From: Thermoproteota archaeon
GTDB taxonomy: Archaea > Korarchaeota > Korarchaeia > Korarchaeales > Korarchaeaceae
DNA length: 64,000 nt
NCBI GenBank assembly: GCA_027491395.1
Contig: JAOZFI010000006.1
Span: 81,388 to 145,387, forward strand
Direction: 5' to 3'
Below are positions 7,351 to 15,497 of this stretch, piece by piece. Below the pieces are notes generated by a model. That model did not search any database, had not been told where the DNA came from, and worked only from the letters and a program-made list of their open reading frames with translations. Within the stretch, counting starts at the first letter, position 1; every line of letters starts with the position of its first letter. Made by a program: the position numbers and the translations under genes.

Positions 7351-8956
7351 TCCTACCTTCCTCCAAAGATTTCCTGTACAAGTCCTTAAATCTGTTCACG
7401 CCGACCCTCGAGATGAGTGGGCCCAACTTGGGACCCTGTGGCTGACCCAGCAGTATCATGTATAGGGCCCTGAAGAACTCTCTTACTGGTACACCCTTGC
7501 CCCTAGCGGTCTCGAATGCTAGGTTCTGTATGTCCTCATCGACCATATCCTCAGAAAGACTCTCCACAAAGGAGTTCACGGCTTCGAGAACTTTACCATT
7601 TATCTCCACGATTCCGAGCTCTCTGCTGCCGAAGTTCTCCACGTAGTTCTTGGCATAGTACACGTATCTTCTGAAGATATCATCGTTCAGCAGGGAATCT
7701 GGATCCACGCCGTAATACTTTGAGATAAGGTCTGCAGCCAGCCTCAGCAACTCCTCGAAGCCCATATTTCTCGGAAGCATCGATACGACATTGAGGACCG
7801 CGGAGTACCTGTAAGGCCACGGCTCGGGGACGCCCTCCATCAGATAGGTGAACTCCATGAGTCTCTTCAAGGTGATGCGATCCCTTTCACTCCTTATTCT
7901 CTCCAAGTTGTGATACTTCCTCACGTTGTTTTCCAGCTCGTTTATGTAGAGAGGAGAGCTCTGCAGGGATATGCTCCTAGTTCCGTGGTATCTCTTGAAC
8001 ATGAGCATCCTCAAGGCCTCAGGGGGAGAGAACTCCATCCACATCTGGGGCGTTATGACGTTCCCAGCGCTCTTACTTATCTTCCTCTTAGTAGAATCTA
8101 GGAACATCTCGTACATCACCGTAAGCGGTGGCTCGTACCCTAAGACTTCCCTAGCTATCCTCTCGTTCACCCTGAACGAGTCGGTTATGTCCTTCCCGTG
8201 AGGTTCAAACACTATCCCTAACGCGGCCCACCTAGCTGCGAACTCTCCCTTCCAAGAGAGCTTACCCTCTCCCTTCAGATATGAGGCCTCACCGATGTAC
8301 CCGCACCCCTTCATCCCCTTGAACTCCTGATCACAGGCGTAAATGACCTTGCCCTCCTCAGGAATGACCTTCAGCACCCTAGTTGTATATATCCTACCGC
8401 ATCTCTCGCATCTAGGCCAGTAATGAATCCATCCCTCGGGTTTACTCGATCCCACCTCCTCTCTGATTATCCTGTCGACCTTATCGTTGTTCTCCAATAG
8501 TTTAGAGACCTGCTCGTCTAACAATCCGGATTTATAGGCCTCGGTCCCGGAGATAAATGTGAACTCTATGCCCAACTTCTCCAAGGCATCTATCAACATA
8601 GAGCTCATGTGTTCCCCGTAGCTGGAATGGCATCCCCAAGGATCGGGGATCTCGCTCACCGGCATTCCCAAATACTTGGAGTATTCCTCGGGCACTCCTG
8701 CAGGTACCTTTCTCAACCCATCTCTATCATCGCTGTACGCTATCAATTCACTCTTGTATCCCAGCTCCTCCAGAGCCAGCTTGACCCCGTAGGCCCTGAG
8801 CGAATCTCCCACAGAACCTATGTGAGGGAAGCCGCTTGCCCCTATCCCCGATTCAACCCTCAAAACATCTATCTTCCTTCCGAGCCCCTCCTCTCTCTCT
8901 ATTATGTCCTTAGCTATTTTATCCAGCCAGAAATGAGGCCTCCTCTCCGAACCCAT
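7334..8956 (-). CDS. lysS: Class I lysyl-tRNA synthetase
   Basis: LysRS charges tRNA-Lys. This is the class I form found in most archaea, not the bacterial class II type: it has the Rossmann HIGH-like motif in GASGFPHIGSVGD, the KMSKS-like loop KRKISKSAGN, and a zinc-binding region CERCGRIY with a second Cys pair near CDQEFKGMKGCG. PDPWGCHSSYGEHM is also typical of the class. The frame is open to a TTG at 9001, but the ATG at 8956 is favoured: it places the conserved HFWLDKIAKDI helix at the very N-terminus, as in other class I LysRS, and a terminator-like hairpin lies between Alba and this gene. Length from there is 540 residues. Confidence 0.95.
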   Translation of the reverse strand: MGSERRPHFWLDKIAKDIIEREEGLGRKIDVLRVESGIGASGFPHIGSVGDSLRAYGVKLALEELGYKSELIAYSDDRDGLRKVPAGVPEEYSKYLGMPVSEIPDPWGCHSSYGEHMSSMLIDALEKLGIEFTFISGTEAYKSGLLDEQVSKLLENNDKVDRIIREEVGSSKPEGWIHYWPRCERCGRIYTTRVLKVIPEEGKVIYACDQEFKGMKGCGYIGEASYLKGEGKLSWKGEFAARWAALGIVFEPHGKDITDSFRVNERIAREVLGYEPPLTVMYEMFLDSTKRKISKSAGNVITPQMWMEFSPPEALRMLMFKRYHGTRSISLQSSPLYINELENNVRKYHNLERIRSERDRITLKRLMEFTYLMEGVPEPWPYRYSAVLNVVSMLPRNMGFEELLRLAADLISKYYGVDPDSLLNDDIFRRYVYYAKNYVENFGSRELGIVEINGKVLEAVNSFVESLSEDMVDEDIQNLAFETARGKGVPVREFFRALYMILLGQPQGPKLGPLISRVGVNRFKDLYRKSLEEGRIVRKE

Positions 8957-8999
8957 GTAGATCGGTCCTACCGGTCTGTGAGCAATAAGAAATTTACCC

Positions 9000-9026
9000 A
9001 AAAATTAGAGGGGGTTTTCTCCCCCC
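9000..9026 (-). terminator. Hairpin plus T-tract between alba and lysS
   Basis: Read on the minus strand, a GGGGG / CCCCC stem (9021-9025 with 9010-9014) with a six-base loop is followed by TCTAATTTTT. It sits right after the Alba stop. Archaeal termination mainly depends on the T-tract, so the hairpin may be secondary. It suggests that the abundant Alba transcript ends before lysS. Confidence 0.45.
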
Positions 9027-9030
9027 GGGC

Positions 9031-9312
9031 TCACACTTGGGTGAGCTCGATCTCTATTACGCTTATGTCCCTCCTGCTACCGTTCTCGTCGATGATTTCC
9101 TCAGTGCCAGTCCTGAGGTCGGTTATCTTGATCTTGCCAGGGAAGTACTTAAGCCTAGTTATCTCAGCCACATCGACGGCCCTGGATATAGACCTACCCC
9201 TGGCCTTCAGCACGATCTTCTTCACACCCCTGTTTATCTGAAGGGTGGTAGCCATAACGTAGTTGATAGCAGGCTTCTTACCAACATAGACGATTCCCTC
9301 TTCAGCCACCAT
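9031..9312 (-). CDS. albA: Alba chromatin/RNA-binding protein
   Basis: Alba is an abundant archaeal nucleic-acid-binding protein that coats DNA and RNA as a dimer. The N-terminal block VYVGKKPAINYVMAT holds the lysine region that contacts DNA and is acetylated in some species, and KARGRSISRAVDVAE forms the second helix. The frame opens with GTG at 9321, but that GTG is part of a GAGGTGAT ribosome binding site, and the ATG at 9312 is the start, giving 93 residues. It follows rpo6 by a gap of about 95 bp that includes a T-rich element near 9395 suitable as its own promoter. Confidence 0.94.
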   Translation of the reverse strand: MVAEEGIVYVGKKPAINYVMATTLQINRGVKKIVLKARGRSISRAVDVAEITRLKYFPGKIKITDLRTGTEEIIDENGSRRDISVIEIELTQV

Positions 9313-9407
9313 GCGTATCACCTCTCTATCCTCTGTAGGCCCGCCTCTTTCACTGGGGAGCCTGGAGGGCGAGCTGTGTCTGACTCACCACTCAGCAATT
9401 AAAAAAG

Positions 9408-9668
9408 TTACTCTCGCTTCAGGAGCTTCCTAACATCTAGGAGGGAGATCTTCTCTCCTTCCCTCCTCTCCAAGATGAGAGGCAACTTTCCTTTCTCCAG
9501 CTCCAATTTAGCTAGCTCGACGGGATCGGTCAGACCTTCAGGTATCTCGTTCTCATCTAAAAAGAGGGGAGAGCCAGCCGCGATCTGCTGGGCCCTAATG
9601 GATATTATCCTTATGCGCTCGAACTTGGTGAGCCTCTTGGGGCCCAACAGATCGCTATTAGCTGACAC
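9408..9668 (-). CDS. rpoK: DNA-directed RNA polymerase subunit Rpo6 (RpoK)
   Basis: Rpo6 is the counterpart of Rpb6 and bacterial omega and helps assemble the large subunit. The signature is GPKRLTKFERIRIISIRAQQ with a following AAGSP, then DPVELAKLELEKGKLPL near the C-terminus, the standard family pattern. The frame is open further upstream to 9695 inside the thermosome gene, but the GTG at 9668 is preferred. It lies 1 bp after the thermosome stop, and the GGTGAGGAG that encodes the end of the thermosome can serve as its ribosome binding site. This gives 86 residues and indicates coupling of the two genes. Confidence 0.94.
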   Translation of the reverse strand: MSANSDLLGPKRLTKFERIRIISIRAQQIAAGSPLFLDENEIPEGLTDPVELAKLELEKGKLPLILERREGEKISLLDVRKLLKRE

Positions 9669-9669
9669 C

Positions 9670-11301
9670 TTACTCCTCACCTTTGCCCTTTCCACCTTCG
9701 AATTTCTTGCCGGCAGCAGCTATTATATCATCGATCTTGAGCACAGTGGTCGCGAACTCAGCTGCGGACTCTACGGCCCTCCTGATCACCCTCTCAGGCT
9801 CTATTATGTCCTTCTCGTACATGTTCTCCACCTCTCCGGTGTATATGTTGAAGCCATACTCCCTCTTACCCTCGGCGTGCGCCTTCCTCAGTTCGGCCAG
9901 CTTGACTATCGGGTCGTGGCCAGCGTTCTCTATCAGAGTCTTAGGTATGGACTCGAGGGCCTCAGCGAACTTCTCCACCACGTTCTGCTCCTTTCCACCG
10001 AGCTGGACCGCGTAGTCCTTGAGCTTGAGCACTAGATCCGTCCAAGCGGCACCAGCGCCCACAACTATTTTCTCATCCTCTATGACGTTTCTGACCACGC
10101 TTAAAGCGTCATGCAGGTTCCTCTCAGCCTCATCTATGACCTGCTTCTCTCCACCCCTTATCAGTATGCTAACGGCCCTGGGATCCTTGCATCCCTCGAC
10201 GAAGACCATCTTGTCCTCTCCGACCCTCCTCTCCTCAACTAGCTCCGCGTAACCGAGGTCCTTTTCAGATATCTCCTTAACGTTAACGATTATCTTGGCT
10301 CCAGTGGCCTTGGCGAGCTTCTCCATATCGGATTTCCTCACCCTCCTGACAGCTAGTATGCCGTGCTTCGCTAAGAAGTGCTGGGCGACGTCATCGATGC
10401 CCTTCTGGCAGAACACCACGTTCGCTCCGGTGGCGGCTATCTTCTCAACCAACTCGGCCAGCATCTGCTTCTCCTGGTCCAAGAACTCCTTAACCTGAGT
10501 CGGTGAGGTTACCCTGATCTTAGAGGAGAGCTCAGGCTTCTTTATCTCAAGGGCGCTCTCTATGAGAGCTATCTTGGCGTTCTCTATCCTCCTAGGCATC
10601 CTAGGATGTACGACCTCCTTGTCGATCACTATACCCCTGATGAGCTTTGTGTCAAACAGGGAACCGCCCTCCTTCTTCTCCAGCTTTATGTTATCGAGAT
10701 CAACAATTCTCTTACCGTCTCTCTCCTCCACGACCTGTAGAGCGGCATCGACGACGAGATCGGCCAGATAGTCCTGTGCCACCCGGGCGGACTTGCTGCT
10801 CATGGCTATCTTAGCTATCTTCTTCAGCAACTCTTTGTCGTTCCACGGGACCTTGATCGCTATCTCATTCAAGTACTCCACCGCCTTTTCCGCGGCCTTC
10901 CTGTACCCGGAGATTACTACTGTAGGATGTATGCCTAGATCCAATAGGTCCTCCGCCTTGGCCAGTAATTCACCGGCTAGGAGAACTACGGTAGTTGTAC
11001 CGTCTCCAGCTTCCTGCTCTTGGGATTTCGCTAAGTCCACCATCATCTTAGCAGTGGGATGCTCGACCTCTATCTCCTTCATTATGGTGGCACCGTCGTG
11101 TGTGATTATCACATCCCCAAAGGGGTCGACGAGCATCTTCTGCATGCCCTTAGGACTGAGGGAAGTCCTTATGGTATCAGCTATGGCCTTTGCAACGGTT
11201 ATATTCAACCTCAGGGCTTCCCTACCCTTGGTCCTTGAGGTTCCTTCTTTCAATATCAGAACGGGGATTGCTCCAGCTCCCTCGCCACCTTGAACGGCCA
11301 T
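9670..11301 (-). CDS. thsA: Thermosome (group II chaperonin) subunit
   Basis: The thermosome is the archaeal counterpart of eukaryotic CCT, a double-ring chaperonin that folds proteins in an ATP cycle. Characteristic blocks are SLSPKGMQKMLVD, ITHDGATIMKEIE, the ATPase loop EAGDGTTTVVLL, GANVVFCQKGIDDVAQHFL in the apical domain, and VVGAGAAW near the C-terminus. The tail is Gly/Lys/Glu-rich (GGKGKGEE) rather than a GGM repeat. ATG at 11301 is the start: a GAGGTGAT site precedes it, and the GTG at 11310 is inside that site. Only one thermosome subunit gene is in this window. Upstream, a T-rich tract near 11371-11382 could be its TATA region. Confidence 0.97.
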   Translation of the reverse strand: MAVQGGEGAGAIPVLILKEGTSRTKGREALRLNITVAKAIADTIRTSLSPKGMQKMLVDPFGDVIITHDGATIMKEIEVEHPTAKMMVDLAKSQEQEAGDGTTTVVLLAGELLAKAEDLLDLGIHPTVVISGYRKAAEKAVEYLNEIAIKVPWNDKELLKKIAKIAMSSKSARVAQDYLADLVVDAALQVVEERDGKRIVDLDNIKLEKKEGGSLFDTKLIRGIVIDKEVVHPRMPRRIENAKIALIESALEIKKPELSSKIRVTSPTQVKEFLDQEKQMLAELVEKIAATGANVVFCQKGIDDVAQHFLAKHGILAVRRVRKSDMEKLAKATGAKIIVNVKEISEKDLGYAELVEERRVGEDKMVFVEGCKDPRAVSILIRGGEKQVIDEAERNLHDALSVVRNVIEDEKIVVGAGAAWTDLVLKLKDYAVQLGGKEQNVVEKFAEALESIPKTLIENAGHDPIVKLAELRKAHAEGKREYGFNIYTGEVENMYEKDIIEPERVIRRAVESAAEFATTVLKIDDIIAAAGKKFEGGKGKGEE

Positions 11302-11454
11302 ACATATCACCTCTTTTACTGGGTCTCTCAGAACTTGTCGCTGGGATTACCCATGTTAGGGTCGATAACCGAGTTAAAAAAGCTTATCAATCTATCCAGC
11401 CCTCCCGTTAACTTGAGGAGCTCCAAGAGAGAGTAAAAATGGTGAAATATTTGA

Positions 11455-14349
11455 ATGATAGACGAGGATCTCTTCAATCTATTGCCTAGTTGCCTGAGAT
11501 CAGCTATGAAAGATAGAGGAATTGGGAGGCTAACGGAGATACAGGAGATGGCCATTCCACTCATCCTCTCAGGTAAAAATGCCCTTCTGATAGCTCCAAC
11601 GGGTTCTGGAAAGACTGAAGCAGCCCTTTGGCCCATCCTCACAATGATGAAGAGTGAAGGAATAGGAGAGGGATTTATCACGCTTTATGTGACCCCCTTA
11701 AGGGCCCTGAACAGGGACCTAGAGGAAAGGATAACCTACTGGTCCTCTAGATGTGGCTTCGATGTTGGAGTGAGGCATGGTGATACCTCCAAGGCGGAGA
11801 GGACTAGACAATCGAGATCTCCTCCTCATATCCTCATAACGACACCAGAGACCCTCCTGATTATAATGTCCGGACCTAAGATCTCTAAGTGGCTTAAAAA
11901 CGTGAGGTATGTCATTATAGACGAGGTTCACGAGCTACTGGACGACAAGAGGGGCACGCAACTCTCCTTATCCCTAGAGAGGCTTGAGAGGATACGGGGG
12001 AGGGCATTCCAGAGGATAATGCTCTCAGCCTCCCTAGGCAACCCCGCGATGGCCCTAGAATATTTCTCCTATAGAAGGGACGGGGAGATCTCATATTCGC
12101 GAGAGAGCCGCTTAATGAAAATATCAGTAGCCTATCCGGAGCCTTCTCAAAGGGACATCGAGCTATCTAAGGCCATGCTCCTAGAACCGGGGGTGATAGC
12201 TAGGATCAGAATACTGGCGGATTTGATAAGGGAGGCCAGATCGGCCATAGTCTTCACGAACACTAGGTCCATGGCGGAGGCCCTTGGCTACAGGATGAGG
12301 AAAGCATTCGAGGAGCTGAAGATACATGTCCATCATAGCTCTTTATCGAAGGACGCTAGGGTGGAGAGCGAATCACTCCTCAAGAGGGGAGAACTCTCTG
12401 CGGTGATCAGCACGAGCTCGTTGGAGCTAGGAATAGATGTAGGGTACGTAGATTTGGTAGTACAGTACGGTTCCCCTAGGCAGGCGATGAAGTTGCTTCA
12501 GAGGGTCGGCAGATCTGGGCACGGTCCAGGCAGGGTGGCTAGAGGTGTAGTAGTTGCCCAGGACTCTGACGACTATCTGGAGTCGATAGTACTGGCTAAG
12601 AGGGCCCTCTCGGGCGATTTGGAGGAGCTAAGGCCTTTGGAGAAGTCCTATGATGTGCTCTACCACAGCACCATCGGACTGCTCTTGGGAGAGAGATCCG
12701 TCTCACTGCAGGATCTGGTGGACATGGCCAAGCGATCATGGCCGTACAGGGAGATAACCATCGACGAGGTTAGGGGAATATTCTCCTTCATGTCCAAGGC
12801 TTGGCCCAGAATCATCTGGTACGATGAAGTAGGGGATAGCGTCAAGAGGTATGGAGGCGGGCTAGCCCATGAGTACTTCTTCTCGAACATCTCCACGATA
12901 CCCGACACCACATCATACCCTGTCATAGATGACACCACGGGATTCTACATAGGCCAGCTGGATGAGACCTTCGTCTTGGAGTACCTGCTTCCCGGCGTTA
13001 AGTTCGTCTTCAGGGGATCGGTCTGGAAGGTCAAGAGGATAGAAGGCGGTCGCATTTTCGTGGAACAGGTCTTCGACCCGGTCGGTGCCATACCCAGCTG
13101 GATAGGGGAACAGTTACCCGTGGCAAGGGAGACTGCAATTGAGGTGGGAGCTATCAGGGGACTCGTGGAGGAGGCCATATCCGAGGACGCATTGGACGAG
13201 CTCGTAAATAATCTGGTGAGGGGGTACCCCTTCACAAAGTCTGAGGATCTCAGAAGAGCTCTAGCCACAGTAGTGGATCACGTGAAACAGGGTTATCCGC
13301 TTCCTACAGATCGGAGGATCGTGATAGAGGGTATAACTGGCTCAGGCGTCGTGATCCACTCCACTCAGGGTAGCTTGGTTAACAGGACATTAGGGAGAGG
13401 CCTGTCCTTCGTCATCTCCAGGGACTTCAAGGTCGCTGTAAGAGTGACTGAGGATCCCTACAGGATAGTGATAATGGGTGTTGGTAAAGAGGCAGTGGCT
13501 GAGTCCCTACATCGCCTCTCTAGGGAGGGTAGGGACACTCTGGTGAAGGCCGTAGCCAACAGTTCATTCTTCAGGATCAGGTTACTCCATGTGGCTAAGA
13601 GGATGGGCCTGATAAGAGATACGGCGAACTCTAGGATCGTGAGCTTGGTCAGGCTGGCCAAGGCATACGAAGGTACTCCCGTCTACGAGGAAGCTTTAAG
13701 GGAGTCCCTCACGAAGGATTTCGATGTTGATGGGACGCTGGACCTACTCAGGTCGATATTCTTAGGAAAGATAGAAGTGGTCATATCTGAGAAGCAGGGT
13801 CCGAGTCCCCTATCTCTGCTAGGATTGGAGAGATCAGGTCTACCCCTAGAGATAATTCCTCCATCGGAATTGAGCAGGAGGCTGCTGGAGAGCTTCAAGT
13901 ACAGGATACTTTCACAGCAGATCACGCTGGTCTGCTCCAACTGTTGGAGATGGAGCATGGACACCACGGTATTGAGCCTCCTAGATTTGGGGAAAGTGCC
14001 CAAATGTCCTGTGTGTGGAAGTGATAGGGTAGCGGCCCTCTCCGGATACTGGGCATCCGAAGCCAAGGAATATGTGGAGGAATCTAAGAGGAGGGGGAGG
14101 CCCTCTGTACCCAACTGGGAGCTCGCTAACAGGGTCTATGAACTCGGCTCACTCACCGAGAGGTACGGGCTACCAGCCGTAGTCGCGATGGCCGCTAGGG
14201 GGGTGGATCCAATGGACATCGAGTGGCTGGTATCGAGGCGTACCGAGTTGGACGAGGATTTCATGGCCGAACTCGCTAAAGTTGAGACTGAGGCCGTAAA
14301 GAGGAGGTTGACCGGGAAGAAGAGGAGAAGGAGGAAGAGGTCTGGTTAG
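11455..14349 (+). CDS. Lhr-type superfamily 2 helicase
   Basis: A 964-residue DNA/RNA helicase of the Lhr (large helicase-related) group, thought to act in repair or in remodelling stalled replication forks. Motif Q/I are visible as LTEIQEMAIP and APTGSGKTEAAL, motif II as DEVHE, motif III as SASLG, and motif VI as QRVGRSGH. A winged-helix and Lhr core domain follow. A Cys4 cluster near residues 825-860 (CSNC ... CPVC) is probably a zinc finger, which occurs in some archaeal Lhr proteins. The C-terminus is strongly basic (KKRRRRKRS). It is divergent from the thermosome gene, and a TATA-like TAAAAAT near 11433-11440 precedes it. Confidence 0.92.
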   Translation: MIDEDLFNLLPSCLRSAMKDRGIGRLTEIQEMAIPLILSGKNALLIAPTGSGKTEAALWPILTMMKSEGIGEGFITLYVTPLRALNRDLEERITYWSSRCGFDVGVRHGDTSKAERTRQSRSPPHILITTPETLLIIMSGPKISKWLKNVRYVIIDEVHELLDDKRGTQLSLSLERLERIRGRAFQRIMLSASLGNPAMALEYFSYRRDGEISYSRESRLMKISVAYPEPSQRDIELSKAMLLEPGVIARIRILADLIREARSAIVFTNTRSMAEALGYRMRKAFEELKIHVHHSSLSKDARVESESLLKRGELSAVISTSSLELGIDVGYVDLVVQYGSPRQAMKLLQRVGRSGHGPGRVARGVVVAQDSDDYLESIVLAKRALSGDLEELRPLEKSYDVLYHSTIGLLLGERSVSLQDLVDMAKRSWPYREITIDEVRGIFSFMSKAWPRIIWYDEVGDSVKRYGGGLAHEYFFSNISTIPDTTSYPVIDDTTGFYIGQLDETFVLEYLLPGVKFVFRGSVWKVKRIEGGRIFVEQVFDPVGAIPSWIGEQLPVARETAIEVGAIRGLVEEAISEDALDELVNNLVRGYPFTKSEDLRRALATVVDHVKQGYPLPTDRRIVIEGITGSGVVIHSTQGSLVNRTLGRGLSFVISRDFKVAVRVTEDPYRIVIMGVGKEAVAESLHRLSREGRDTLVKAVANSSFFRIRLLHVAKRMGLIRDTANSRIVSLVRLAKAYEGTPVYEEALRESLTKDFDVDGTLDLLRSIFLGKIEVVISEKQGPSPLSLLGLERSGLPLEIIPPSELSRRLLESFKYRILSQQITLVCSNCWRWSMDTTVLSLLDLGKVPKCPVCGSDRVAALSGYWASEAKEYVEESKRRGRPSVPNWELANRVYELGSLTERYGLPAVVAMAARGVDPMDIEWLVSRRTELDEDFMAELAKVETEAVKRRLTGKKRRRRKRSG

Positions 14350-14353
14350 GTTG

Positions 14354-14980
14354 TCAAGTCAGGAGGCCCGCACCCCTCAGGATTCTAATGGCGGCACTCC
14401 TCGGATCGCTCGACTTCGTTATTGCCCTTCCCACCATGACGAAATCGGCTCTTTTAGCTACTTCCCCTATGGTAGACTCATTTATACCACCGGCGACACC
14501 TATCTTGACTCCCAGCTCTTTAGCGGAGTCTAGCAACTCGTATTCGGAGAATACCCCCTCATCAACCCCCCTGTGCAGGCATATCCTGTGTATTCCGAAC
14601 TCTATGATCTCTTTCAAACGGGGCACCACATCTCTTAGGCCTAAAGTGTCCACCAGTACCTCTCCCCCGGATTCTTCTGCTCTCCTGACCGCTTCCTTTA
14701 TGGTTTCATCCGGTGACACAGCCATTACGCTCATCAGATCGGCGCCGGAGGAGAAGGCCAGATCCGCCTCTAGGTACCCCGTGTCCATGGTCTTAGTGTC
14801 AGCGAACAGCTTGATCTCAGGAAATCTCTCCCTGAGCTTTCTCACGGATCTCATTCCTTCAGCCTTTATCAGTGGAGTTCCAACCTCAATCTCCCTGAAG
14901 CCGGCCCCCACCGCCAGCTCAGCTATCCTAATAGCCTCGTCCAAGGATGTCAGGTCGATTGACAGGAACACCTCTACCAT
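14354..14980 (-). CDS. 3-hexulose-6-phosphate synthase-like protein (OMP decarboxylase superfamily)
   Basis: The barrel enzyme resembles 3-hexulose-6-phosphate synthase, which in archaea usually works in reverse in the ribulose monophosphate route to supply ribulose 5-phosphate. The signature LFADTKTMDTGYLEAD matches the D-x-K-T-x-D metal and substrate motif of HPS, and the phosphate-binding loops GVAGGIN and VMVGRAIT are at the C-terminal end. The start at ATG 14980 overlaps the end of the upstream DUF131 gene and has a GGATGGGGGG site; an alternative ATG is at 14998. It is 209 residues and lacks a fused isomerase domain. Orotidine decarboxylase is unlikely because the motif is the HPS type. 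Confidence 0.85.
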   Translation of the reverse strand: MVEVFLSIDLTSLDEAIRIAELAVGAGFREIEVGTPLIKAEGMRSVRKLRERFPEIKLFADTKTMDTGYLEADLAFSSGADLMSVMAVSPDETIKEAVRRAEESGGEVLVDTLGLRDVVPRLKEIIEFGIHRICLHRGVDEGVFSEYELLDSAKELGVKIGVAGGINESTIGEVAKRADFVMVGRAITKSSDPRSAAIRILRGAGLLT

Positions 14981-15246
14981 TCCGAGCCCCCCATCCATCT
15001 CCTGACCACGTAAATGAGTGCCAGAATTAAAACTAGCGAGATCAGGATCAGTGCCACAGTGATATGCAGGGGAATGTTCTCTCCAGCGGCGAAGATGAAG
15101 GGACCTATTATCACCACGAAACCTCCACCGGAACCAGCTTCGGTGGAGTGGGAGATCATCAAGGCCATGAAGCCCATTATGATGAGGGACACTCCCATGA
15201 AGATCAAGAACACTCTGACGAAAATCTTCTCATCTATCTCGCTCAT
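14974..15246 (-). CDS. DUF131-like membrane protein (downstream copy)
   Basis: A small protein of 90 residues with two hydrophobic helices (about residues 11-31 and 60-82) separated by a glycine-rich turn and the block FVVIIGPFIFAAG, which resembles the (G)GVILIGPIPIVFG box of its neighbour and of the archaeal DUF131 family. The ATG at 15246 overlaps the stop of the upstream copy as ATGA, so translation of the two is coupled. The pair appears to be a tandem duplication that has diverged. The cellular role of the family is not known. Confidence 0.72.
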   Translation of the reverse strand: MSEIDEKIFVRVFLIFMGVSLIIMGFMALMISHSTEAGSGGGFVVIIGPFIFAAGENIPLHITVALILISLVLILALIYVVRRWMGGSEW

Positions 15247-15497
15247 GACCAAGCCCCCATGAGGACGATCATGGTCAGCATCAGCAGGACGGATATAGCT
15301 ACTAGTACGATGAGGAGCGATGTCTTAATGTTCCTACCGAACACTATGGGGATAGGCCCTATCAGTATCACCCCACCGACGCTGTAGTCTCCGAACTTCC
15401 GGGATGGCAGTAGCAGCGCCAACGCGATTAACACAAGCCCCATAACTATTAGGAGAATTCCCATGAGGTCTAGAGGACTCAAGATCTCATCCCCCAA
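15243..15497 (-). CDS. DUF131 family membrane protein (upstream copy)
   Basis: This 84-residue protein has a first membrane helix LMGILLIVMGLVLIALALL, a loop containing the family block GGVILIGPIPIVFG, and a second helix VLVAISVLLMLTMIVL. DUF131 proteins of this size occur widely in archaea with no known function. The TTG start at 15497 overlaps the end of the UDP-GlcNAc 2-epimerase gene by 11 bp, and its stop overlaps the next DUF131 gene, so the four genes from the epimerase to the HPS-like gene look like one operon. Confidence 0.78.
   Translation of the reverse strand: MGDEILSPLDLMGILLIVMGLVLIALALLLPSRKFGDYSVGGVILIGPIPIVFGRNIKTSLLIVLVAISVLLMLTMIVLMGAWS

Noticed and set aside
8609..9241. 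A 210-codon plus-strand ORF antisense to lysS and alba
   Set aside because: It lies fully over two securely assigned genes, has no family-like blocks, and its composition is that of a reverse-frame shadow.
10793..11293. A 166-codon plus-strand ORF antisense to the thermosome gene
   Set aside because: Ser/Ala-rich shadow of a conserved gene, with no ribosome binding site or homology features.
14388..15005. A 205-codon plus-strand ORF antisense to the HPS-like gene
   Set aside because: The minus strand carries the conserved barrel motifs; the antisense ORF is rich in Ser and Thr and unlike any family.
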